Under the pieces are notes generated by a model, which saw only the letters and a program-made list of their open reading frames with translations, searched no databases and had not been told where the DNA came from. A stretch of 52,934 bases of DNA from contig JAUNBJ010000011.1 of NCBI GenBank assembly GCA_030535245.1, forward strand, positions 1 through 52,934, in the 5' to 3' direction. The DNA is from Planctomycetia bacterium. Lineage in GTDB: Bacteria > Planctomycetota > Planctomycetia > Pirellulales > Thermoguttaceae. The translations under genes were made by a program, and so were the position numbers. Below are positions 45,936 through 52,934 of this stretch, piece by piece; the first letter of the stretch is position 1; every line of letters starts with the position of its first letter.

Positions 45936-47156
45936 TTATGAAAGACGAATATCTTTCCCATTTCGTTTCCGAACATATTCCTGCACCTTGGCTACGGTTG
46001 GCGACACCCATGGCCGAGGCTCCACGCGAACGGTTTTACTGTCGCTGTAAACTGGCGAAAACGACACGCGACGATGGCCGCCTTTCACATCTCGCGTATT
46101 GACCAAATATCCGATGACATAAGGAGTTGACGTTCGATCGCCGCCATACTCCAAACGTCGCAGCGCATAAGATGTTCGCCCGCCTAAAGGCTGGATAGAA
46201 ACTTGATAACTCCAATCGCCCACCTGACGCACCTGATAGTTGCTGACCCATCGCGTTTTCCCATTTTCCGAAACGCCGTCCGACCATTGCGAAATGTAGT
46301 AATTTCCCTTCCCGCTTCTCGGCCAGGAAAACGGCACCTTCCCCGGCTCCGCACCCTTCCGAAGTACCGTTGCCGCCTGCGGATCGGCCACCTCCCGACG
46401 GGTTGTTTTGACGATTCGGTAAAGAACCTTCTCCTCCCGGAATTTTTTTATTCTTTCCAACCGCTTTTGTCGGCGGGATTCCACTCTGGCCTGAAAGTCG
46501 CTTCTCGCCTTGGCTTCCTGCTGCAGAAAACGGGCTTTCCGCTTTTCTGACATGGACGTAATCGCGGCTTTTCGCTCCTGAATTTTGCGGAGTTTTGCCT
46601 GCATTCTGGCCTGGTCTTTGGCATTTTTACGCCGGTCGGGAGCCAGTAACTGGGCATGCAGGCGGCGTTCCTGTTCCTGATATTCTTGCAGCCGCCGCCT
46701 TTCTGTCTCCGAAATTTTCCCCGTCCCCTTCACGAAAAATTCTCCCGGTCGCTGATTCTTTTCGGCGTAAGTCCCTGGCGGATGGGAACCTTTGACGCGC
46801 GTTTGCACCTTCTCCTTCATGTAACTTCCCGCCCCCGTCGCCCGATAACCACCCTTGATTTTCTTCAGGTAATCGGCCATGCTGACACCTGCGTCTCGAT
46901 ACCCTTTTGGGTTGTTTTTATCGGGGTAAAAAAGCTGGGTTGGGACGGTAAAATAATGCCTTGACGAAGCCGTAACCTTTTTCGGCGGAGCGGACTTCAC
47001 CCGCTTGGGCGCTCTGGCAATGCTGACCGCCAGATACGCCGCGATGTTGGCAATGGTGGTACGTTTTTTCTGGAGTTGCACTTCCAGTTTTTTGATAACA
47101 TTATTGCATTGCTTTTTGAGCGATTCGTCTTTTCTGGTCGTTTTTTTGACAGCCAT
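45936..47156 (-). CDS. Basic tail/neck protein, possibly gp10-like (406 aa)
   Basis: Unassigned. It is strongly basic (many RRK, KKR and RQKR clusters in residues 150-260, likely coiled coil). The C-terminal domain is rich in Tyr, Trp and Gly (GNYYISQWSDGVSENGKTRW). Position between the tail terminator-like and tube genes fits a tail completion or neck protein of HK97-gp10 type, but it is longer than usual because of the central coiled coil. A DNA-contacting or minor head protein is an alternative. Confidence 0.5.
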   Translation of the reverse strand: MAVKKTTRKDESLKKQCNNVIKKLEVQLQKKRTTIANIAAYLAVSIARAPKRVKSAPPKKVTASSRHYFTVPTQLFYPDKNNPKGYRDAGVSMADYLKKIKGGYRATGAGSYMKEKVQTRVKGSHPPGTYAEKNQRPGEFFVKGTGKISETERRRLQEYQEQERRLHAQLLAPDRRKNAKDQARMQAKLRKIQERKAAITSMSEKRKARFLQQEAKARSDFQARVESRRQKRLERIKKFREEKVLYRIVKTTRREVADPQAATVLRKGAEPGKVPFSWPRSGKGNYYISQWSDGVSENGKTRWVSNYQVRQVGDWSYQVSIQPLGGRTSYALRRLEYGGDRTSTPYVIGYLVNTRDVKGGHRRVSFSPVYSDSKTVRVEPRPWVSPTVAKVQEYVRKRNGKDIRLS

Positions 47157-47167
47157 AAATCCACCGT

Positions 47168-47644
47168 TCAGTTCAGGTTACGAAAAACAATAACGTGAAT
47201 GGAACACACGCAGAGGAATAGTTCCGCCGTTGTAAAATACCCCACATCGTAAAATTCACCCGTGGACGATTCCCCGGAAATCAACTTCAATTGGATGGGG
47301 GCTTCTTCGTCGTGCGAGATCACTTCCGTTTTTTGACAAAATCGGTCTTGAATTTTCGTAATCAGAGGGAGCAACGCGTCCATTTCCGCCTGCTTGCCAA
47401 CCTCCTCCTGCGATTCAATGTATTTTTGGATAACTGCCGCAAAGTGGTACGTTTCCTGCACTTGCGTGCGGGTGACTTTTTCCGTATCGCGCCCATCCAA
47501 CGCTACCGAAATCAATGGCCGTTCCCGACCTTTCAGGTCTTCCAGATTCTGGAGCGCGTCGTAACATCGAACCACGTCGCAATCGGAACATTCTTCGGCC
47601 AGAATATCGACCGTCGCCTGCCATACTCTTTTTGTAAGGGACAT
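47168..47644 (-). CDS. Putative tail terminator/completion protein (158 aa)
   Basis: A 158-aa alpha/beta protein starting MSLTKRVWQATVDILAEECSD, followed by PLISVALDGRDTEKVTRTQVQ. This is a plan seen in tail terminator proteins. It ends just before the 406-aa gene (11 nt). CAGGAAA precedes ATG 47644. Assigned mainly from gene order. Confidence 0.5.
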   Translation of the reverse strand: MSLTKRVWQATVDILAEECSDCDVVRCYDALQNLEDLKGRERPLISVALDGRDTEKVTRTQVQETYHFAAVIQKYIESQEEVGKQAEMDALLPLITKIQDRFCQKTEVISHDEEAPIQLKLISGESSTGEFYDVGYFTTAELFLCVCSIHVIVFRNLN

Positions 47645-47649
47645 TTTCT

Positions 47650-47835
47650 TTATTTCCTGCAATGAATCCGAATAAAGGAGGTGGCACTTCCCAAAGGCCG
47701 CCAGCACTCTTCCTGGGCAAGGTTGTAAACCACCCACTCCCCATCACTGTCCGTAATCACATCTTTCGGAATCGGTTTTTCGTCTGCGAAATCCGGCCCG
47801 GTTGGCACTCTCGGCGGAGCTTTTTCTTTACGCAC
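47650..47835 (-). CDS. Small protein at head of tail operon (61 aa)
   Basis: A 61-aa frame starting at GTG 47835 with no clear ribosome site. An in-frame stop lies four codons upstream, so it is not an obvious 3' fragment of a longer gene. The sequence (DSDGEWVVYNLAQEECWRPL) looks protein-like and the gene ends 6 nt before the next one. It occupies the place where head-tail connector genes would normally lie. It may be the first gene of the tail operon or a scar from head-module loss. Confidence 0.4.
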   Translation of the reverse strand: MRKEKAPPRVPTGPDFADEKPIPKDVITDSDGEWVVYNLAQEECWRPLGSATSFIRIHCRK

Positions 47836-48446
47836 GACGCGGAAAAATTATTTGAATTTTACTCAAAGTTTCTATAATTTCCCGGCTCATGTGCTTTTAG
47901 TTCGTTTGTCAAAATTCACCGGTAGTACCTGTACATTTATTAAAGAGCAACTCGACGATCTTCGTTCTTTGATTATTTTTTTGAATCTGGTCCATTGAAC
48001 GGCGTTTTGCCCATCTGTCCCATTAAAATCCATCCTTGCCCTTGACTTCTAATATTAATTCAGAAAATTAATTTCTTTAATTATTTTTTAATTCTATAGC
48101 TGAACTTGCCAATTTTAATGGTTTAATGTGGATATAACTGTACAGTGAATCATAGGTGTGGTAAAAACAAGGGTGCGAATCGTACGATAATATCCCCCCT
48201 CCCCTAGGGACAAGGGGGGATCCACTAGGGATGCAAATCAATAAAAAATCAAAGATGGGCATTTTATTTTCTCCATATTGTGCAAAACTCCCACTAATTT
48301 TATTCCACCCACAACGCCCCATCACAACACAAAACCGCCCATTCCCCCACAATAATTTTTCACAACCCATTTTAACACCCCCTGTTTTCGGTCAATCTGG
48401 GCATGGCGATTGGCCTGTCCGTACCCAGAGTTCCCGCATCATCCAG
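47836..48446. other. AT-rich gap between tail operon and integrase
   Basis: No gene found in 611 bp. It contains a perfect 10-bp palindrome ACTGTACAGT (48137-48146), which could be an operator, and a G/C-run hairpin CCCCTCCCCTAGGG...AAGGGGGG near 48195-48220. A head module (terminase, portal, capsid) of at least 5 kb would be expected here in an ordinary siphophage. Confidence 0.5.
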
Positions 48447-49607
48447 TTATTTTTCCGACATCTGCACCAACCGTTCGATTTCGTCTTTCCCTTTTGCGTC
48501 ACGTTCACGTACCATGCGTGCGGCCTTTTCGGCTGCCGAATGGTCGTAAAGTTTTGTGACGGTTGGGCTTGCGTGACCCAGTGCGGTACTGGCGGACGCT
48601 TCGTCGAGCAGGAGGCTGACGAACGTGGCCGCAGCGTGCCGGAGTTGGTAGGGTGTCCAGTGAGCGACTTCCCGGCTTCCTGACGCTTTGGCGTGGGCGT
48701 TCGCCTGTTTGATGGCACGTCGTATCGCGGCGTTGTACACATCGCGGGTGAACGCTTCGGCTGCCCGATTCCCGCCGAGGTGCCACCCACGCTGCACCCA
48801 CGCGACGCGGGGGGAAAAGAAAAGCCGGTCGGGTTCCGCTTCGACGGCATATTTTTGGAGGATGGAAACCTCGAACCGCCCGAACGCGATAACTCTGGTT
48901 TTGCTGAAGTGTTGCGTTTTGTGCTGAAACGGCTGGTAAATCCAGAGGTCGGCCTCGCGGCGTGAAAACTGCTCCAGCGTCATGCGGAAAAGTTCGGACG
49001 GCCTCATCCCGGAAATACGCTGCAAAATCACCATATCCCTCACGATCGGGGTGAGGAATGGCAGCGTTCGCAGCACGTCGTCATTTTTCACATCCTCACG
49101 TGGCGGATTGTCGCGAGCTTCTCCCGGCTTGAGCGGCTCCATCGTCCGCAGTCTGGCGACGACATCGTACGGCACCATCTCCTGCGACACGCCCCACGTG
49201 AACATTCGCACGACCCAATTGGTGAGTTTGTTGATGTAGTTCCGGGTCAGGTTACGATCCACCCAAACTTGCCGACACCGAGCCAGGGCGAGCGGCCCGA
49301 ACGCAGAAAGCGGCACCTCCCCGAACATTTCCAAGACCGTCCGGCACATGATTTTGACTTTTTCGTAATGCGAATGGTCTTGCATTTTGACGAGATATTT
49401 TTCAATCAATTCCAGCACGACCATTTCCGCCTGTCCCTTCGGGGTATACATCGAAGGCGTATCCTCCATCAGCAGCCTCAGCAACCGATCCCTGGCGGTT
49501 TTCCCATTTCTTCCCAGATAGATTTTTTTCCGGCGCAGACAACAGTAGTATTCGCCTTTTGCGTTTTTTTTGACCGCTGGAATTTGATCAGGACTTCTTT
49601 TTGGCAT
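48447..49607 (-). CDS. Tyrosine recombinase / site-specific integrase (386 aa)
   Basis: A 386-aa phage-type integrase. The N-terminal arm/core-binding region is followed by the catalytic domain. R202 lies in GMRPSELFRM and K230 is the probable beta-hairpin Lys. R323 lies in YQLRHAAAT (Tyr takes the place of the usual first His). H345 lies in LGHASP and the nucleophile Y354 in TKLYDHS. AAAGGAGG precedes ATG 49607. It is encoded 115 bp from the 55-bp repeat inside tRNA-Val and reads away from the tRNA. It most likely inserted the whole 36058-49776 element. Confidence 0.92.
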   Translation of the reverse strand: MPKRSPDQIPAVKKNAKGEYYCCLRRKKIYLGRNGKTARDRLLRLLMEDTPSMYTPKGQAEMVVLELIEKYLVKMQDHSHYEKVKIMCRTVLEMFGEVPLSAFGPLALARCRQVWVDRNLTRNYINKLTNWVVRMFTWGVSQEMVPYDVVARLRTMEPLKPGEARDNPPREDVKNDDVLRTLPFLTPIVRDMVILQRISGMRPSELFRMTLEQFSRREADLWIYQPFQHKTQHFSKTRVIAFGRFEVSILQKYAVEAEPDRLFFSPRVAWVQRGWHLGGNRAAEAFTRDVYNAAIRRAIKQANAHAKASGSREVAHWTPYQLRHAAATFVSLLLDEASASTALGHASPTVTKLYDHSAAEKAARMVRERDAKGKDEIERLVQMSEK

Positions 49608-49634
49608 TTCGACCTCCTTTTATTGCGAGGGGCT

Positions 49635-49658
49635 AAAAAGGGGGTATACCCCCTTTTT
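49635..49658. promoter_or_regulatory. 24-bp perfect palindrome upstream of integrase
   Basis: AAAAAGGGGG-TATA-CCCCCTTTTT. Each half is the same decamer found three times next to attL. It lies 28 bp upstream of the integrase ATG, so it may serve as integrase arm site and as an autoregulatory operator. Confidence 0.5.
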
Positions 49659-49721
49659 ACGGAGCAAACGAAATGCGAAGAACAAGGAAACAGAAATCAT
49701 TTTACCCCGTATTTTACGGGA

Positions 49722-49776
49722 TAAAACCGTACTGGGCGTCAAGGGACTCGAACCCCTGACATCTGCCTTGTAAGGG
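49722..49776 (-). repeat. attR: 55-bp repeat overlapping tRNA-Val 3' half
   Basis: Perfect match to 36058-36112. The intact tRNA gene continues to 49806. Confidence 0.9.
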
Positions 49777-49806
49777 CAGCGCTCTAACCAACTGAGCTAG
49801 ACGCCC
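49733..49806 (-). tRNA. tRNA-Val (anticodon UAC)
   Basis: 74 nt. The acceptor GGGCGTC pairs with GACGCCC. D arm, anticodon stem CTGCC/GGCAG with loop CTTACAA (anticodon TAC) and a T-loop GTTCGAGTC are present. CCA is not encoded. Its 3' half is the integration site of the adjacent island, which restores the gene on insertion. Confidence 0.95.
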
Positions 49807-49864
49807 AAAAGCATGGCTCCATTATGCCATATTTCCGAACGTTGTCAAGGACGCGTCTCCATTT

Positions 49865-52837
49865 TTATTTCATCGCCTGCATCGGAATCGGACGCCCCTG
49901 AAGCTGTATCTTCTGCTGCGCCGGATCCGTCACCCCATAAAAAATGGCGTTCAGGTCAATCCATGTGGCGACGGTGGCATATTCCTCCGGCGTAAGCGAA
50001 ACGTCGTAATGCCCCTTCTTCAAAAACGCGATAAGGCCACTCCCAAGCGCACCGATCCGCCCGCCCGGTTCCGTCACCTGAATCTGGTTGCGAAGCGGGA
50101 AACGGGGAACAAACGACGCGTTTTTCGTCAGGAAAACATACGAACGGTTGAATGCCCCATCCGGAGCACCCGTCAGATCGATCCCGCACTTTTTGAAATC
50201 GGCATTGTCCGGGTCTCCACCATGACACGAAATGCACCGCGCATTCCAGATCGGCTGTACCATTTCCGCATACGAGAACGGACGCCCTCCCAGTTTGCCA
50301 GGGTCGAGCTTCGACGGAGCACGTCGTGCCGCCAACGGCATGGAGCCAGCCTGCGTCGGGTTAAAGTACGGGGAGCTGGCACCGACCGCCGCACTTCGTG
50401 GTTCGTGGCACCCCACGCACGCGATTTCCTCGCCGGGCTGGAGGTACGTCAGCGTCCGCATGGTCTGGTACGCGAAGCCGTTTTCGTCCAACGCCTGAAA
50501 CAGGAACGGCGTCTGGGCCGGAGCGATGAAATTGGCAGAACCGTCGGCTTCCACCGGAACCGTTCCGAGAATGGCCCGACCATTTTCTTCCCGTGCCACG
50601 CCGATGGGGGGAACGTCGGCATCCCGCGTGTCTTTGGGGAAAATCTGCACGACACGCAGCTGCTTGATGGAACCACGCTTCACCTCAGAACCAAGCCCCT
50701 GATAAATATCCTGCACGAACATACGTCCCTCGTTGGGGGCATGTTCCGGGAGGAAACTGGGGAGGACGGGGGGCGTTTCGCGGGCCAAAAGCGGGATCGG
50801 ATTGGACGCGCAAAGTTCCGGGTCACGATAAAGCAACTCGCGGTTGCCGAATTTGTCGAACAGGTAAATTCCCAGCCCGTTTTCAACGCCATGCCCCGGT
50901 TCAAACACGAGGGGGTGGGGGCTGTACGTCACGAGATAATACTTCTCGGAAAGCGGGTAGGGGGAATGATAAAAATGCGGCACCTCGCGGCTTTGGGATT
51001 CGGGGAAGGGGATTTCGGGGGTAATCCGCTCGACCGCCTGGAGACCATCCACCCCCTGGGCGGGATCCAGCAGGCAGAGAGGGCCGCCGGTCTGGGAGTG
51101 GTGTGCGGAAGCGATGAACAGCCATTTGCGGCTATCCGGAACCGGTCTGGCCTGAAAAACACAATGAATGTCCGGCGTGGCGTTTCCCCAGACGGCCATC
51201 GGGTTGGTCCCATCCGGACGCATTTTCCAGAGATTCTGATGGGTCACGGCGTCGCGGTCGATGTAGTCCCAGCGGGCGTAGAAGATTTCTCCGTCGTGCC
51301 CAACTTCGGGGAACCATTCGTTCGTATCGTGCCAGGAAAGGGTTTGAACGTTCGAGCCGTCGCCGTTCATGCGGTGGATGGTGTAGACGTTCCAGCGGCT
51401 GCCAAACCCCCACCAGAAGCAGCGGGCGTAACCCCGGCGTCGGGTGGAGGAAAACGCAATCCCGCCGTCGGGCAGATAGACCGGCATGAGGTCGTCGTAA
51501 TTCCCATGGGTGAGTTGTTTCAGCCCGGTACCGTCGGTATGGACTTCGTAAATATGGAAATATTCGCGGTGGTCGGTTTCCCGTTCGTTGGTCTCCTGAG
51601 GATACCACGCCTGTTTCCACGGAATTTTCGGGGAATCGGTCACGCGAACCCACGAAAACACGATCTTTTTACCATCGTAGGAAAGCCTCGGTTCCAGAAC
51701 GGAGCCGTCGTTGAATTTTCCCTGCAAAACGTCGCGGCAGGCAAGGGATTTTCCGGGGTTTTCCAGCACGAACAGGCTCCCTCCCTTTTGGGCACGCCAG
51801 CCAAAATATTGGCCGACAAGATGGTTGTACGACGAGGGACGGCTTTTGACGAACAGGATTTCCTGAAACTGGTCGAGAAGCGGGTTGGAAAGGGCCAGGT
51901 CACGCTTCAAAACACGTATCCGGAGGTAGTGCACCAGGGGGTCGGGGTCGGGGTTTTTCTCCAGATTGGCAAGAATGCCGTAATACAACCGGGCACGGGG
52001 CAAAGCGGGGTCGGGATACAAATCCTCCAGAAGCTGCCGCGTTTGGGTGAGATGCCGGGCGGCATTCTGGAAGGCGTCGTCCCGCTTCCACTCCCGGAGA
52101 ATCCCTTTCCAGAGTTCCACGTCCACCGGCTTTTCCAGCCCCTGTTCCACCGAGGTTTTCAGGACGCTGCGGAGCGTTTCAAGCTCGGACGGCGCAATCG
52201 CAACGGAAGGAATGTGGGTTTCCGCCTCGTAACGCCAAACGCTGTCGGTTATCAGGGAGGTGCTGAAGGAATCGCTGGCCTGGTATTTTTCACCGTCGGC
52301 ATACGCCAGAAGCGGATCCCATCCGGTGGTGTCGCAGGCAATGTCGCCTCGCGGATAGACGATAAAACGCAGCATGTCCCCTTTTTTTACATGGAGGGAA
52401 AGTGCGTGCGACTGCCCCACGGCATCTCCGCCGTCGATTTCCGCTTTCCAGAGTTCGCGTCCGTTGTGAAGGATACGCCCCACAACGCCGTTGGTCTGGG
52501 GAGCGACGTGTCGTTTTTTCATCGTTCCGGAAACGGTCAGGTCGCCCTCTTTGGGGCAGATGAAACTGAGCGTGGGCCATTGGTTTTTGTCGGGATGAAA
52601 CCACCCTTTTCCGATACGCGTCCAGCCGGTACTGGTCCAGTAATGCGAATCGTACCACGTATCTTTCGCGTTGAAAACCATCGGTTGGAAGCTGTTTTCC
52701 ACAACGTTATCGGTGGCCTTCCATTGGGAAGAATCAAAGAAATCGTCGGCCCACGTGAAAAAGGGAATACCGCACAAAAGCAGGGCGACGACTCCAAAGT
52801 AGCGGGGCGAAAGGAAGGGGTGGGAGGGGCGAAACAT
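49865..52837 (-). CDS. Secreted HzsA-like (hydrazine synthase alpha-like) dihaem protein
   Basis: A 990-aa protein with a signal sequence (YFGVVALLLCGIPFFTWA). The middle region carries PD40/TolB-like propeller blades (LSYDGKKIVFSW, YLPDGGIAFSSTRRRGY, VGHDGEIFYARWDYIDRD). The C-terminal part has two haem c motifs, CVGCH (807-811) and CISCH (868-872). This is the layout of the hydrazine synthase alpha subunit family. No beta or gamma subunit genes accompany it, and the rest of the window suggests a fermenter. It is therefore probably one of the many non-anammox homologues of unknown function in PVC bacteria. ATG 52837 has GAAGGAG upstream; the 28 extra codons of the longer frame are untranslated leader. 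Confidence 0.8.
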   Translation of the reverse strand: MFRPSHPFLSPRYFGVVALLLCGIPFFTWADDFFDSSQWKATDNVVENSFQPMVFNAKDTWYDSHYWTSTGWTRIGKGWFHPDKNQWPTLSFICPKEGDLTVSGTMKKRHVAPQTNGVVGRILHNGRELWKAEIDGGDAVGQSHALSLHVKKGDMLRFIVYPRGDIACDTTGWDPLLAYADGEKYQASDSFSTSLITDSVWRYEAETHIPSVAIAPSELETLRSVLKTSVEQGLEKPVDVELWKGILREWKRDDAFQNAARHLTQTRQLLEDLYPDPALPRARLYYGILANLEKNPDPDPLVHYLRIRVLKRDLALSNPLLDQFQEILFVKSRPSSYNHLVGQYFGWRAQKGGSLFVLENPGKSLACRDVLQGKFNDGSVLEPRLSYDGKKIVFSWVRVTDSPKIPWKQAWYPQETNERETDHREYFHIYEVHTDGTGLKQLTHGNYDDLMPVYLPDGGIAFSSTRRRGYARCFWWGFGSRWNVYTIHRMNGDGSNVQTLSWHDTNEWFPEVGHDGEIFYARWDYIDRDAVTHQNLWKMRPDGTNPMAVWGNATPDIHCVFQARPVPDSRKWLFIASAHHSQTGGPLCLLDPAQGVDGLQAVERITPEIPFPESQSREVPHFYHSPYPLSEKYYLVTYSPHPLVFEPGHGVENGLGIYLFDKFGNRELLYRDPELCASNPIPLLARETPPVLPSFLPEHAPNEGRMFVQDIYQGLGSEVKRGSIKQLRVVQIFPKDTRDADVPPIGVAREENGRAILGTVPVEADGSANFIAPAQTPFLFQALDENGFAYQTMRTLTYLQPGEEIACVGCHEPRSAAVGASSPYFNPTQAGSMPLAARRAPSKLDPGKLGGRPFSYAEMVQPIWNARCISCHGGDPDNADFKKCGIDLTGAPDGAFNRSYVFLTKNASFVPRFPLRNQIQVTEPGGRIGALGSGLIAFLKKGHYDVSLTPEEYATVATWIDLNAIFYGVTDPAQQKIQLQGRPIPMQAMK

Positions 52838-52934
52838 GGTTTTCTCCTTCGGTGTTTTCATTGTTAAGGGATTCAACTGATTGGCACCTTCTAAAAACCT
52901 TCCCTGCGAAGGCTTGGTCACAAATTGGATTGTA
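52838..52934 (-). promoter_or_regulatory. Leader of HzsA-like gene with hairpin and possible -10
   Basis: Minus strand: TACAAT at 52934-52929 could be a -10 whose -35 lies outside the window. Then CCTTC/GGAAGG around GCAG is followed by TTTTT (about 52914-52895), resembling a terminator-like attenuator, and the 17-mer shared with 6092-6108. All of this is upstream of ATG 52837. Confidence 0.35.

Noticed and set aside
48231..48683. 150-aa plus-strand frame in the island gap
   Set aside because: Its second half is antisense to the integrase and its first half is low-complexity AT-rich sequence with no ribosome site.
36058..49776. Contractile (R-type) tailocin or injection system
   Set aside because: No sheath, baseplate wedge, AAA+ or lysozyme-spike gene is seen. 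The tube plus long tape measure point to a flexible, non-contractile tail.
50009..52867. 952-aa open frame on the plus strand
   Set aside because: It lies opposite the HzsA-like gene, which has two haem motifs, propeller blades and a good RBS. Long antisense frames are expected in this codon usage.

Overview
The window looks like a chromosome segment of an anaerobic, fermentative member of the Planctomycetota (PVC group). The supporting content is a hydrazine-synthase-alpha-like secreted dihaem protein, a very large secreted PQQ-propeller protein, a secreted prenyltransferase-like toroid protein next to MoxR/DUF58, many secreted or lipidated proteins, and a multisubunit [FeFe] hydrogenase with an ADP-forming acetyl-CoA synthetase. 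The taxonomic call is an inference from gene content; no rRNA gene is present. Many promoters follow TTGACA-17-TATAAT closely, with exactly 17 bp between the boxes.

Layout. 1-800: one small membrane protein that appears to be transcribed leaderless. 1032-6057: hydrogenase operon (NuoE-like, GHKL ATPase, 2Fe-2S protein, NuoF-like, catalytic [FeFe] subunit) ended by a terminator. 6273-8176: iron-sulfur flavoprotein and a secreted FAD oxidoreductase. 8302-16609: operon of PQQ-propeller giant, toroid protein, MoxR ATPase, a collapsed glycerophosphodiesterase remnant, and DUF58. 16617-23878: membrane protein, glutaminyl-tRNA synthetase, methyltransferase, ADP-forming acyl-CoA synthetase and a Cys/Pro-rich lipoprotein, with repeat-rich gaps. 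24104-28679: secreted GH2 beta-galactosidase and SSS transporter. 28930-34452: acyl-CoA/ACP ligase, S1-domain protein, zinc-ribbon tail-anchored protein, secreted phosphoesterase. 34638-35725: a duplicated divergent-promoter block, each copy driving a different small membrane protein.

36058-49776 is a 13.7 kb integrated element in the 3' half of a tRNA-Val(UAC) gene. It is bounded by a perfect 55-bp direct repeat, with a tyrosine integrase beside the intact tRNA. Its cargo is a leftward operon of siphophage-type tail genes: tail completion, tube, a chaperone pair with a likely -1 frameshift, a 957-aa tape measure, a distal tail protein and three cysteine-rich tip proteins. It has no recognisable terminase, portal, capsid, lysis, replication or repressor gene. 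Rightward insertions with their own consensus promoters (a YefM/YoeB pair and a small membrane protein) sit between tail genes. The tail reading frames look intact. The element is therefore either a tail-only system (tailocin-like, or a satellite that supplies tails) or a prophage that cleanly lost its head half. It is the most interesting part of the window.

49865-52837 holds the HzsA-like gene. Two near-identical 182-bp MITEs (30603-30784 and 36452-36633) each sit at the TAG stop codon of a neighbouring gene.
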